DNA from: Serratia grimesii NBRC 13537
GTDB taxonomy: Bacteria > Pseudomonadota > Gammaproteobacteria > Enterobacterales > Enterobacteriaceae
DNA length: 64,000 nucleotides
Assembly: GCF_001590905.1 (NCBI RefSeq)
Contig: NZ_BCTT01000002.1
Span: 62,001-126,000 of the forward strand
Direction: 5' to 3'
Position 1 is the stretch's first letter, and every line of letters begins with the position of its first letter. Made by a program: the position numbers and the translations under genes. The notes beneath the pieces are model-generated. The model was given only the letters and a program-made list of their open reading frames with translations. It ran no database searches and was not told where the DNA came from. Shown piece after piece: positions 9,011 through 17,154 of this stretch.

Positions 9011-10276
9011 TCAACGCCATCCTCTGGCTTTAATCCGTTCCAGTCGCTGCTGTAAATCCGCCACGGCCGTGACACCGTCACTATCTCCGCGTAATACGTT
9101 AAAAGTGGCGTTGTAGATCGCCCTCGATACCTGGGCGTACTGCCTTTTGGTTTGGGTCGCCGGACGTGGCATCGACTGCGCGAAGATACTTTTGAAATCG
9201 GCTAAATAAGGCGCCTGCGCCAAGACTTGCGGATCGTCATACAACGCGACCCGTGAAGGTGCCTGGCCCATTAATGCCAGCGCCCTCTTTTGCGATTCAG
9301 CATCACTGACAATTTTCAGCAGCGCGATCGCCGCCTGGGGATTTTTGGTATAACCGTTGATTGCCCACTGCCAGCCACCTAATGCACTGACGGATTCACC
9401 CTCTGCGCCTTTCGGTAGCGGCATTACACCGACTTTGCCACGTATGGCACTGCTGCTGTCCTGCGCCAATACGTAGGCGTAGGGCCAATTACGCATAAAC
9501 AGCGCATCCCCATTTTGAAACACTGCCCGGGACTCTTCTTCCATATAACCGAGCGCGCCCTTTGGCGTAATTTTGCCGATCCATCCGGCCGCCATATTTA
9601 ACGCCTGTGCCGCCTGTGGATTGTTGATTGTGATATTGCCTTGGGCATCAATAAAACTGCCGCCGTTTTGCGAGGCTACCCATTCGAGCACGTTACACGT
9701 CAGTCCCTCATAGGATTTCCCCTGGAACACGAATCCCCAAAAGTTTTTATGACCGGCGGCACGCTCCTCTTGTTGAATGCGCGTTGCTATACGGGTCAAG
9801 TCAGCCCAGGTCACCGGTGGTTGCTCGTCGTATTTTTCCAATAAGTCTTTGCGATAATAGAGTGCGCCACTGTCCAGATAGGCGGGTACCGCTTTAACCC
9901 GGCCATTAACCACATTGTTTTGCCAGGCAGCAGGGAAGAAATCCTGTTTGATGTCACTCACGCTGTCGGTCAGATCCAGCAGATGTTTGTTCAGTACGCC
10001 GATCCACACGGTATCAGCCTGGAACAGATCAATTGCGCTGGCATCTTTGGCAGCAAACAGTTGCTGAAATAACGACAGTTTTTCATCAGAGGCCGGGGGA
10101 AGATCGATAAATTCCAGGGTATGGCCGGTCTGAGCCTCAAAACGCTGCTTGATCTCATTGCAATATTGGCGCCCTTCTTTGCTGGGCGCACATTGCATCC
10201 GCAACGTATCGGCGTGCGTCTGACCGGACATCAGCGCCAATGTGGCGGCAACCATACTCGGAATCAGTCTTCTCAT
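9011..10276 (-). CDS. palE: Periplasmic alpha-glucoside-binding protein, PalE
   Basis: A family 1 extracellular sugar-binding protein, first gene of the pal operon. I chose ATG at 10276 because the signal peptide (MRRLIPSMVAATLALMSG, cleaved after THA) starts there and AGAGAGGA lies 5 bases upstream; the longer frame from 10312 adds 12 residues before the signal. The resulting precursor has 421 residues. Features include TGHTLEFIDLP, AVPAYLDSGALYYRKDL and the hinge-region NWPYAY. It would deliver isomaltulose-type disaccharides to PalFG. The exact ligand is not visible from the sequence. Confidence 0.9.
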   Translation of the reverse strand: MRRLIPSMVAATLALMSGQTHADTLRMQCAPSKEGRQYCNEIKQRFEAQTGHTLEFIDLPPASDEKLSLFQQLFAAKDASAIDLFQADTVWIGVLNKHLLDLTDSVSDIKQDFFPAAWQNNVVNGRVKAVPAYLDSGALYYRKDLLEKYDEQPPVTWADLTRIATRIQQEERAAGHKNFWGFVFQGKSYEGLTCNVLEWVASQNGGSFIDAQGNITINNPQAAQALNMAAGWIGKITPKGALGYMEEESRAVFQNGDALFMRNWPYAYVLAQDSSSAIRGKVGVMPLPKGAEGESVSALGGWQWAINGYTKNPQAAIALLKIVSDAESQKRALALMGQAPSRVALYDDPQVLAQAPYLADFKSIFAQSMPRPATQTKRQYAQVSRAIYNATFNVLRGDSDGVTAVADLQQRLERIKARGWR

Positions 10277-10367
10277 TGCGTCCTCTCTGGTGGCGACTGG
10301 GAATACCGGCATAGGAGCAAGCTATCGAAGGCGGGTCATTGGCGGAAATCGTTTTTCATCGCTACGA

Positions 10368-10384
10368 TATAGAAACTTTCTATA
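10368..10384. promoter_or_regulatory. 17-bp palindromic operator between palE and palR (PalR site)
   Basis: TATAGAAA and TTTCTATA are perfect arms around one C. The site lies 16 bases before the palR ATG and 92 bases before the palE ATG. It contains the T-N11-A pattern of LysR regulators. A near copy stands before the EIIB gene at 11690-11706, so PalR is the likely binder of both. Confidence 0.65.
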
Positions 10385-10399
10385 CCACCAGTGGAAAAT

Positions 10400-11335
10400 A
10401 TGATCGTGGACAAAATTCTGCGGCAGTTTATCGAAGTGGCAATGTTCAAAAATGTGAGTCATGCAGCAAACAAACTGTGTTTAAGCCAACCAACATTGAC
10501 CCACAACATGAAGAAGCTGGAAGAGAATCTGGGAGTCCAACTGCTGGAACGCACCTCTACGGGCGTGAAAACTACCGAATACGGTGATTTGCTGCTGGAA
10601 CAGGCGCAAATGATGCAACGTATTTACGATAATACGTTGATTAAAATGGCGTTTATTAAAGCACGCCAAGAGCAAAGTCTGCGAATGGGCACGGGTCATG
10701 CGTGGTGGTACATGTTCGTGCGCGACAGCTTCAATGCCTACCGTAAGTTGCACCCAATGGTGAATATTCATATCGATCTGGGCAATCATCTGCGTTTGAT
10801 GGATCTGCTGTTGGGAGGCGATATCGATCTGTTTATCGGCCATGAAATTCAGGGATTGAACCCCAAGGCCGGCATCAGTTTTTTGCCGCTATTCAGTACC
10901 TCTGACAGTATGTTTGTCCGGTGTGGGCACCCGCTGCTGGGCAAACCGGTAGGCCCGGATGCGCTGCTGGATTACCCCTGTGTTGAGCTGACGCCGGATG
11001 AAAGCCGCTATCATCATATCGTGGAGGATATGCAGCCGAAAAAGCTGGCACGGAACCGTCTGCATCTGGCGGAACGGGTGATTTGCTCAACCAACTCAAT
11101 GATGTCGGCTGTAGATATGATTAATGACTCTGATGCAATTTTGTTGGCGTATCCCTCCTGTATGGCGGGCTACTTTGCCGATTACGGCATTGAACCGCTG
11201 CAATTGACGCAGAATAGCCACCGCTGCACCGTCGGTATTTACCTGATGCGCGAAAAAGCGGATGCCCCCCACCTGATGCAGATGCAGGCATTAATGCAGC
11301 AGCACCTGGAGCAGATCCGCCCTCTGTTGGTGTAA
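10400..11335 (+). CDS. palR: LysR-family regulator PalR
   Basis: A 311-aa LysR-type regulator with the N-terminal helix-turn-helix (VSHAANKLCLSQPTLTHNMKKLEE, positions about 18-41, given here as VSHAANKL and SQPTLTHNMKKLE) and a two-lobed effector domain. It is divergent from palE, as palR is in E. rhapontici, where it controls the pal genes in answer to sucrose isomers. ATG at 10400 is preferred; an in-frame GTG at 10391 would add three residues. Its stop codon abuts the stop of the convergent EIIB gene. The operator at 10368-10384 overlaps its promoter region, so it probably regulates itself. Confidence 0.87.
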   Translation: MIVDKILRQFIEVAMFKNVSHAANKLCLSQPTLTHNMKKLEENLGVQLLERTSTGVKTTEYGDLLLEQAQMMQRIYDNTLIKMAFIKARQEQSLRMGTGHAWWYMFVRDSFNAYRKLHPMVNIHIDLGNHLRLMDLLLGGDIDLFIGHEIQGLNPKAGISFLPLFSTSDSMFVRCGHPLLGKPVGPDALLDYPCVELTPDESRYHHIVEDMQPKKLARNRLHLAERVICSTNSMMSAVDMINDSDAILLAYPSCMAGYFADYGIEPLQLTQNSHRCTVGIYLMREKADAPHLMQMQALMQQHLEQIRPLLV

Positions 11336-11605
11336 TTATTTTTCGCCGCTCAATGCGACCAGTGCCTGGTATAACGGCCGGGCATTCCCCGGACCTACCA
11401 CCAACTGATACTCGGTGGTCTGTTGCGGCGTTTCCACCTCCAGCAATGCTTTTACGCCTGGCAGTTGCGTCATGCTTTGCCGTTTCAACCCTGAGCTATC
11501 ACGCAGTTCTGCTCTAATACGGCTGGCACAGTAACGCAGTTTGGTCAGATTTTCAGCGCCGCCAAACGCGGCGAGTACTGATGCTGCCAACGGATGTTTT
11601 TCCAT
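11336..11605 (-). CDS. Stand-alone PTS EIIB domain protein (glucose/sucrose class)
   Basis: An 89-aa protein consisting of one EIIB domain of the glucose-glucoside class. The active-site cysteine is C26 in LRYCASRIRAEL, the position where EIIB proteins carry phosphate. The SD GAGGAGG lies just before the ATG. No EIIC or EIIA gene is near, so it cannot transport sugar alone. It may pass phosphate to a remote EIIC, or act as a phosphorylation-dependent regulator. A PalR-like operator and a terminator-like hairpin precede it, which suggests control with the pal operon. The domain call is solid; the role is open. Confidence 0.8.
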   Translation of the reverse strand: MEKHPLAASVLAAFGGAENLTKLRYCASRIRAELRDSSGLKRQSMTQLPGVKALLEVETPQQTTEYQLVVGPGNARPLYQALVALSGEK

Positions 11606-11624
11606 GATGCCTCCTCAAAAAATA

Positions 11625-11661
11625 GCCCTATGCCACCGCAGCATAGGGCCGCTGAGCGGCC
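11625..11661 (-). promoter_or_regulatory. Attenuator-like leader of the EIIB gene: terminator hairpin overlapping an alternative hairpin
   Basis: On the minus strand GCCCTATG...CATAGGGC (11625-11649) forms an 8-bp stem followed at once by ATTTTTTG, a proper intrinsic terminator, only 19 bases before the EIIB start codon. A second perfect hairpin, GGCCGCT-C-AGCGGCC (11647-11661), shares three bases with the first, so both cannot form fully at once. A transcript starting near the operator at 11690-11706 must pass this element before EIIB. Confidence 0.6.
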
Positions 11662-11689
11662 AAAGTGAAATTGGTTTATTCCGGGGTGA

Positions 11690-11706
11690 TATAGATACGT
11701 TCTATA
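11690..11706. promoter_or_regulatory. Second PalR-like operator upstream of the EIIB gene
   Basis: TATAGA-N5-TCTATA over 17 bases shares both 6-base arms and the total length with the operator at 10368-10384. It lies 85 bases before the EIIB start and 74 bases before the lipoprotein gene on the other strand. Confidence 0.6.
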
Positions 11707-11779
11707 ACGCATGATTGGACGCTCTCAGCGCCTTACAGTGCATATACTTAAGAGAGTGTTCAGATCGGAGGTAAGTGAG

Positions 11780-11953
11780 ATGAAGGCAATGATCCCCCTG
11801 TTTTTGATGCTGATGCTTTCTGGCTGCATCGGTAAAGGTGGCCCGCAAGACGTGCCACCACCACCGGTGCATAATGATCCACAGACCTGCAATAATACTG
11901 ACGCCAGCGCCAACAGCGATTGCTCCCAATCTGTAGTACCAGCCATGCATTGA
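11780..11953 (+). CDS. Small lipoprotein (57 aa), unknown function
   Basis: ATG at 11780 follows a strong GGAGGT at 11767-11772. The precursor has 57 residues: a short hydrophobic signal (MIPLFLMLM), a lipobox LSGC with C16, then a hydrophilic proline/asparagine-rich tail (VPPPPVHND) with two further cysteines. No acidic residue at +2, so outer-membrane sorting is expected. A hairpin terminator follows directly. I do not recognise the family; it resembles the small entericidin-like lipoproteins only in design. Confidence 0.72.
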   Translation: MKAMIPLFLMLMLSGCIGKGGPQDVPPPPVHNDPQTCNNTDASANSDCSQSVVPAMH

Positions 11954-11961
11954 ATGACATC

Positions 11962-11987
11962 GGCCCACCGTACATGGTGGGCCTTTG
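11962..11987 (+). terminator. Terminator of the small lipoprotein gene
   Basis: GGCCCACC and GGTGGGCC form a perfect stem with a 6-base loop, followed by TTTGT. It sits 8 bases after the stop codon. Confidence 0.75.
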
Positions 11988-12000
11988 TGCCACCCACCGA

Positions 12001-14451
12001 TTACGACGACTGTTCTTCGTCGTTGGCCATATTTTTCGCCTGTTGCTTCATAAACACCACTTCCTGCGGGCTGGACATATTGACCCGTTGCGCGCGCAGC
12101 AGTTTGAGAATATTAAACAACAGCTCACTTTTGGTTGCCCCCACCATGCGCGGACTGGCCACATAGCCGGTCACACTGAGGATAATGCCGTCCGGACCGA
12201 GCTGGCTGAAACGCACATACGGCGCAGGCGCCTCCAGGATAGCGTCATACTCCTGGTAGGCACTCAGCAAAATATTGCGTACCTGTTCCGGATCGATATC
12301 CGTTGGGAAGGTCAGTGCAATCGTCACCACCCCTTGCGCATTCCCCATCGTCGCATTACGGACGTTTTGTGAGATTAACTGGGAGTTAGGCACAATCATT
12401 GTCGAGCGGTCACTGAGTTGGATCTCGGTGGCACGCACGTTAATACGACGCACATCCCCCTCCACACCGCCAATACCGATCATATCGCCGACTTTCACTG
12501 GTCGTTCGGTCAGTAAGATCAAACCGGAAATAAAGTTCTTTACGATCTCCTGCAAACCAAAACCGATACCGACCGACAACGCACTCACGATCCACGCCAG
12601 ATTGTTCCACTGAATACCCAGTGCTGCCAGAGTGATCAGGATCAGTAACACATAACCAACGTTACTGAATAACGTGACCAACGAGGCGCGAATACCGATG
12701 TCTGAAATGGTTTTTGGCAGTAACTCCTGACTGAGCCAACGCTGCGTCACCCGCAGAATATAGATGCCAATAGCCAGGCAAATTACCGCGTTAATCAGAT
12801 TACCCGGCACAATATTCAGCCGTTGCAGCCCTTCACCACTCAGGATGGCGATAATTTTATCGAGTAGCGAGTTGGGCGTGGTGGTACCGAAAGAACCGTT
12901 AAACAGCGAGACAATCATCAACAACAGCAGAGAACATTTGGCAATGGCGGTAAAGATGATTGCCATTTGTTCCAGATGACGGTCTTTAAAGTTAAAGGAC
13001 TTTTTGAGCATCTTGCCGCTGGCGGTCTGCGGCGAAAAAATTGCGCCACACAAATCGGTAGCGAACAGCAACAGAAAATAAAACGCCATTAATACCAGGG
13101 CTATCCAGATCACCTGATAGGTCAGGAAACGGGCGAAAGCGATATACCCCACTAACAATGAAAATAAGATCACTATCGAGCATACCAGGGTGCTCATGTG
13201 CAGCAATCCACTGATAGTAGAACGTTTCTCTACGTGTTCGCCCTGCTGTTCCAACTTACGGCGGATACGCTGAGAACGCAGCGGCATCGCCAGTAACACC
13301 ATGCCGATTAAGCCAGCGACCAAACCATTACCGAAGATGGTGGTTGCCAGGCTGGCGCTAACCACATTGTTGATCAGCTCTACGGAACCAAACGCCAGAG
13401 CCAACCCGGCCAATAGTGGTGAGAAATAACGCAGCCCGGCGGCAACGGCATCATCCAGCGAAGCCAGACGCCATGAAGGACGGTTAAGTGACAACGACGC
13501 ACGACCCAGTCCGGCAATCAGCGCACAAAAGATCCCTAAGCGGTAAAAACCTTCGGCGAAATCTTCCAGCATCACGGGCAGCGGCTCTACGCGGGTGAAC
13601 GTGAGATACAGCAAATTCAACGCGATACTGGTGGTGATTACGGTGACGGTGACGGTCATCATCGCCATAAAACTGCGGCGCAAACGCCCGTCAGGCAGAA
13701 AACGAATGCTGGCCCAAGCCAGAAAACGCTCGGAGAAGTAACGCCCCCATGACCAGATAACCACGGCCAGCACCAGTAAACCGAGAGTGCCGTAACGCGA
13801 GTCCTCTTGCCAACTGGCATCCCAGGCCTGTTTCATTGCAGCATTAAACTCATCCAATCGCTGCATGTCACTGTCGGAAGGTTGCACCACAGGCGACCAA
13901 AACTTGGCGCCCAGCACACTCCCCGTGTTCAACGCCAACTGTGTTTTGAACGCCACACGGCGCAGATCGCTGATTTGTTGTCCCAGGTCGATCACGCTGG
14001 CTTTCATGGCCTGCGCCCGTTTTACAGCATCATCGAGTTGTTTTTTGCTGCTATTCAACGCATTACGTTGTTGCACCACGGCTGCGGTTTCAGCCAGCGC
14101 CCCAGCAGCAGGTTGCGGACCCAATACGTCCAATTGCCCCTGCAGCTTCTCCTGCGCCGGTTGCAGGTCGGTAGCCAGTTTCTCCAGGCCTGCCGCCAGA
14201 TCGTCAGTCGCCAACTTCAACTTGCTGAGTTGGTTATCGTTACCCGCCTTCGAAACCTGCTGTTTAATGCTGTCTAACTGCTTCTGGAAGTTTTTCAGGG
14301 CAGCCGCGCTGTCCGGTGGGCTTTCGGCAACCGGAGTATCATCCTGTGCGGCAACACTGGTCAACGGCGCCCACTGCAAGCCAAGCAGTAGAAGCAGGAA
14401 AAACACAATTTGACGGGGCTTTAACATAAATTCGGTGCTCGACGTTTGCAT
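12001..14451 (-). CDS. DUF3772 / MscS-family mechanosensitive channel
   Basis: An 816-aa inner-membrane protein. A signal-like N-terminus (residues 9-35, RQIVFFLLLLLGLQW) leads to a periplasmic coiled region (about 45-220, DUF3772 type), then some ten membrane segments, and ends with an MscS core: the pore helix GIGFGLQEIVKNFISG, the ERPVKVGD beta-domain start and MIVPNSQL. MscS-like channels open under membrane tension and release solutes during hypo-osmotic shock. It is shorter than MscK and YjeP of E. coli (over 1100 aa) and a different subtype. Start at 14451 or at the inner ATG at 14427; neither has a clear SD site. It is monocistronic here. Confidence 0.88.
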   Translation of the reverse strand: MQTSSTEFMLKPRQIVFFLLLLLGLQWAPLTSVAAQDDTPVAESPPDSAAALKNFQKQLDSIKQQVSKAGNDNQLSKLKLATDDLAAGLEKLATDLQPAQEKLQGQLDVLGPQPAAGALAETAAVVQQRNALNSSKKQLDDAVKRAQAMKASVIDLGQQISDLRRVAFKTQLALNTGSVLGAKFWSPVVQPSDSDMQRLDEFNAAMKQAWDASWQEDSRYGTLGLLVLAVVIWSWGRYFSERFLAWASIRFLPDGRLRRSFMAMMTVTVTVITTSIALNLLYLTFTRVEPLPVMLEDFAEGFYRLGIFCALIAGLGRASLSLNRPSWRLASLDDAVAAGLRYFSPLLAGLALAFGSVELINNVVSASLATTIFGNGLVAGLIGMVLLAMPLRSQRIRRKLEQQGEHVEKRSTISGLLHMSTLVCSIVILFSLLVGYIAFARFLTYQVIWIALVLMAFYFLLLFATDLCGAIFSPQTASGKMLKKSFNFKDRHLEQMAIIFTAIAKCSLLLLMIVSLFNGSFGTTTPNSLLDKIIAILSGEGLQRLNIVPGNLINAVICLAIGIYILRVTQRWLSQELLPKTISDIGIRASLVTLFSNVGYVLLILITLAALGIQWNNLAWIVSALSVGIGFGLQEIVKNFISGLILLTERPVKVGDMIGIGGVEGDVRRINVRATEIQLSDRSTMIVPNSQLISQNVRNATMGNAQGVVTIALTFPTDIDPEQVRNILLSAYQEYDAILEAPAPYVRFSQLGPDGIILSVTGYVASPRMVGATKSELLFNILKLLRAQRVNMSSPQEVVFMKQQAKNMANDEEQSS

Positions 14452-14467
14452 GATAGACAGACGAAGC

Positions 14468-14495
14468 AGGCGGGTCGGTATTCACCGACCCGCCT
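14468..14495 (-). other. Long perfect hairpin upstream of the MscS-type gene
   Basis: AGGCGGGTCGGT and ACCGACCCGCCT are perfect 12-base arms with a 4-base loop, 17 bases before the start codon at 14451. No T run follows on either side. It may fold in the 5' leader of the channel mRNA or be a residual terminator-like element. Confidence 0.6.
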
Positions 14496-14730
14496 GGCTA
14501 ATCATAAACTGTAGTTATGATAACTGCTTAATCTCCGCTTAAATATCAGTATTACTCCCATTCAGCACGATTATTGATGCCGTCGAACCACGCGGCGTCC
14601 AACATGTTGAATTACAGCCCGCTTTTCCGCTTACTCTACTGATAATTCGAATGATTCACAGTGGCATAACCTACCAATGCGTTTTATACTCAGCTCACTC
14701 ATTAACCAACATTATAAAAGGAGGATTACT

Positions 14731-14814
14731 ATGCCGATGTGTGAATTGTTTTTTTACTCACACTTCTATAGTAATTGCCGCCGCTCAAGCATTACCGGTA
14801 TCGTGCTGCGATAA
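14731..14814 (+). CDS. 27-codon leader ORF upstream of the ABC-F gene
   Basis: ATG at 14731 follows AAAAGGAGG at 14716-14724 with 6-base spacing, one of the strongest SD sites in the window. The peptide begins MPMCELFFYS and ends ITGIVLR, with a TAA at 14812. It ends inside a 9-bp hairpin (14782-14828), 113 bases before the ABC-F start. Such short ORFs with a hairpin across the stop are typical of ribosome-stalling leaders of antibiotic-responsive ABC-F genes. It could also be a small protein of its own. I know no named homologue. Confidence 0.5.
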   Translation: MPMCELFFYSHFYSNCRRSSITGIVLR

Positions 14815-14828
14815 CCCAGGCTTGAGCG
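14782..14828 (+). promoter_or_regulatory. Hairpin spanning the end of the leader ORF
   Basis: CGCTCAAGC and GCTTGAGCG are perfect 9-base arms; the loop contains an inner stem (TATCG/CGATA) and the stop codon of the leader ORF. A ribosome near the end of the leader would open it. More inverted repeats (TCGTCA/TGACGA and GGCAT/ATGCC) follow before the ABC-F start. Confidence 0.5.
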
Positions 14829-14927
14829 AAGCTTACTAAAATTGAGTCCCTTCCCTCCGGCTTACCGGGTTGTCGTCAGCGATGTTTGACGATAGGCATT
14901 TGCATGCCTGTAACTCTTGAGTAAGCA

Positions 14928-16655
14928 ATGAGCACATTATTATCTGCACAATCTGTCGGTTTCGACAACGCGTTCGGCCCTCTGTTGGTTGAGGTTTCTT
15001 TCAGCCTGAAAAAAGGCGATCGCATCGGTTTAATCGGCCACAACGGCTGTGGCAAAAGTACCCTGCTAAAAATCCTTAGTGGTGATCTGCCTGCCAGTAC
15101 CGGCAGCGTGACGCCTGCCCACCAGTGTCTGATGGCACGGGTAGAACAACACCTGCCTGATGAACTGCACGGCTGCACACTGCTTGATGCAGTACTGGCG
15201 CGACTGCCAGAAAACCAACGCGTCAGCGAAAGTTGGCAGGGAGAAGTCCTGCTCACCAGCCTGGGATTTGCGCCACCGTCATGGACGCTAACCGCCGGCA
15301 CCTTGAGCGGTGGCCAACATACTCGTCTGCTGCTTGCACGTGCGTTAATCCGCCAACCGGACCTGCTACTGCTGGATGAACCCAGCAACCATCTGGATCT
15401 TCCTACCTTGCTGTGGCTGGAGCGGTTCTTGCAAAGCTGGTCTGGCAGCTTTGTACTGGTCTCTCACGATCGCTACCTGTTGGATCAGGTCACCAACTGC
15501 ACCTGGATTTTGCGCGACAACACGCTGCAATTCTTCCGCTTACCCTGCTCTGCAGCTCGCAAGGCGTTAGAGGAACAGGATGCCGCAGATGCGCATCGCC
15601 GTCAGGCCGAGCAGAAGGAGATCGACCGGGTAGCCAAAAGCGCCCATCGATTGGCCATTTGGGGCAAGGTTTACGATAACGAAGACCTGGCTCGCAAGGC
15701 TAAACAAATGGAAAAACGCGTTGATCGGATGAAAGAAGAGCAAACTACGTTGACTGCGGGCAGCCAATGGCGGCTTAGGCTTAAAGGTGAGGCACTCGAT
15801 GCCGATCGCCTGCTGGCCTTGCCGCAGTTGGACGTCCGTCCGGCTGCTCATGCACCGGTGCTGTTCCGTCTGGAGCAGTTGCGGATCAAAAGCGGTGATC
15901 GTATTGCCATCGTCGGACGTAACGGTTGTGGCAAGTCTTCACTGCTGCATCATTTGTGGCGGGAATACCAAGGTGCGACCCGCCGGGACGCGGTTTTCCA
16001 TCCTCGGGTGCGCCTCGGTTATTACGATCAAAGCCTGCAACAACTGAGCGATAACGACACGCTGAGCGAAGCATTAACCCATTTCGCGCCACTGACCGAA
16101 GAACAGCGGAAAATGGCCCTGATTGGTGCCGGCTTCCCTTACCTGCGTCATCAACAACGTATCAGTACACTGAGCGGCGGTGAGCGTTCGCGCCTGCTGT
16201 TTGTCGGACTGACACTGGCTAACCATTCGTTATTGTTACTCGACGAACCGACCAACCATTTGGATATGGAAGGTAAGGAAGAACTGGCCGATACCCTGCG
16301 ACAGTTTGAAGGCGCCGTGATGTTGGTCACTCACGACCGGATGTTGATCGAGAGCAGTTGTAACCGTTTCTTGCTGATTGATAACCAGCAATTGGAAGAA
16401 TGGCACGATCTGGAACCGGTCTACTCCCGAATGGCTGAAACACCTGAGGTAGTGGCAATGACAACGCCGGACAGAGCTATCGCCACCAGTGAGTTACACC
16501 ATGATGACGAAGAAATGCTTCTTGCCGCGCTGTTTGAACTGGAAAGCAAACTGCAAGAGGATCTGGCCCGTAAGCCTAAGCATCAAAAAATGCACTTGCA
16601 GCAACAGTGGCGCGGGGAAATCGCAACCCTCACCGCCCGATTGAATCTGGACTAA
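14928..16655 (+). CDS. ABC-F family ATPase (ribosome-associated, possible resistance factor)
   Basis: A 575-aa protein with two ABC domains and no membrane part. The first has Walker A GHNGCGKST, signature LSGGQHTRLLLARAL and Walker B LLLLDEPSNHLD; the second has GRNGCGKSS, LSGGERSRLLFVGL and LLLLDEPTNHLD. The DEPxNHLD form of Walker B marks the ABC-F group, whose members bind the ribosomal E site as translation factors or antibiotic-protection proteins. A basic linker with many lysines and arginines (about 220-270) joins the domains. It is not EttA, Uup, YheS or YbiT by its start and linker as far as I can judge. The structured leader with its ORF suggests inducible expression. Confidence 0.88.
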   Translation: MSTLLSAQSVGFDNAFGPLLVEVSFSLKKGDRIGLIGHNGCGKSTLLKILSGDLPASTGSVTPAHQCLMARVEQHLPDELHGCTLLDAVLARLPENQRVSESWQGEVLLTSLGFAPPSWTLTAGTLSGGQHTRLLLARALIRQPDLLLLDEPSNHLDLPTLLWLERFLQSWSGSFVLVSHDRYLLDQVTNCTWILRDNTLQFFRLPCSAARKALEEQDAADAHRRQAEQKEIDRVAKSAHRLAIWGKVYDNEDLARKAKQMEKRVDRMKEEQTTLTAGSQWRLRLKGEALDADRLLALPQLDVRPAAHAPVLFRLEQLRIKSGDRIAIVGRNGCGKSSLLHHLWREYQGATRRDAVFHPRVRLGYYDQSLQQLSDNDTLSEALTHFAPLTEEQRKMALIGAGFPYLRHQQRISTLSGGERSRLLFVGLTLANHSLLLLDEPTNHLDMEGKEELADTLRQFEGAVMLVTHDRMLIESSCNRFLLIDNQQLEEWHDLEPVYSRMAETPEVVAMTTPDRAIATSELHHDDEEMLLAALFELESKLQEDLARKPKHQKMHLQQQWRGEIATLTARLNLD

Positions 16656-16663
16656 CCTTCACA

Positions 16664-16690
16664 GGCCGCCTATAGGCGGCCTATTCCTTT
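16664..16690 (+). terminator. Terminator of the ABC-F gene
   Basis: GGCCGCC-TATA-GGCGGCC followed by TATTCCTTTT, 8 bases after the stop codon. The SD of the next gene (AGGAGGTGAT) begins just behind it. Confidence 0.85.
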
Positions 16691-16701
16691 TAGGAGGTGA
16701 T

Positions 16702-17154
16702 ATGAATCTTAATCTCAGGCTGGCAACCCGTGAGGAACAACCACTGCTGGCGGTCATGCTGCCCGACTACCTGCAAGAATTAGGCGCAGATGTCGACTAC
16801 CCGCATTTGTCACATTATTGGCGCGAAAACGGCCGGTATCCCTATTTGATTTTAAATCAGGAACAGCCAGCAGGGTTTGCTTTGGTCCGCACGTTGGATC
16901 CCACCCCGACAATGGAAATGGCAGAGTTCTACATCACTAAACCCTGTCGCAAATACGGCATTGGTAAAAGTGCTGTGCGGGCATTGTTTAGGCTGCACCC
17001 GGGCCATTGGCAGCTGTCCGTGCTGGCAGATAATCCCGGCGGTCTCGCCTTTTGGCTGTCAGTGGTCCCCCCGACAGCGTACCGTGCGTGGATTGAGCAA
17101 GCGGGTAATCGGCCTCATTGGCGACTGACATTTTCGGTAGATATGACGTCCTGA
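16702..17154 (+). CDS. GNAT-family N-acetyltransferase
   Basis: A 150-aa protein of GNAT length. The acetyl-CoA loop is seen as KPCRKYGIGKSAVRALF (residues about 78-94), where R/Q-x-x-G-x-G/A is expected, preceded by the strand MAEFYI and followed by LSVLADNPGGLAFW. The SD AGGAGGTGAT at 16692 is nearly perfect. The acyl acceptor is unknown. Its last 40 bases overlap the convergent TetR gene, which is unusual and implies mutual interference of the 3' ends. Confidence 0.8.
   Translation: MNLNLRLATREEQPLLAVMLPDYLQELGADVDYPHLSHYWRENGRYPYLILNQEQPAGFALVRTLDPTPTMEMAEFYITKPCRKYGIGKSAVRALFRLHPGHWQLSVLADNPGGLAFWLSVVPPTAYRAWIEQAGNRPHWRLTFSVDMTS

Noticed and set aside
14651-14839. 62-codon frame in a different phase from the leader ORF
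   Set aside because: It has no SD, while the 27-codon frame at 14731 has an excellent one in another phase.
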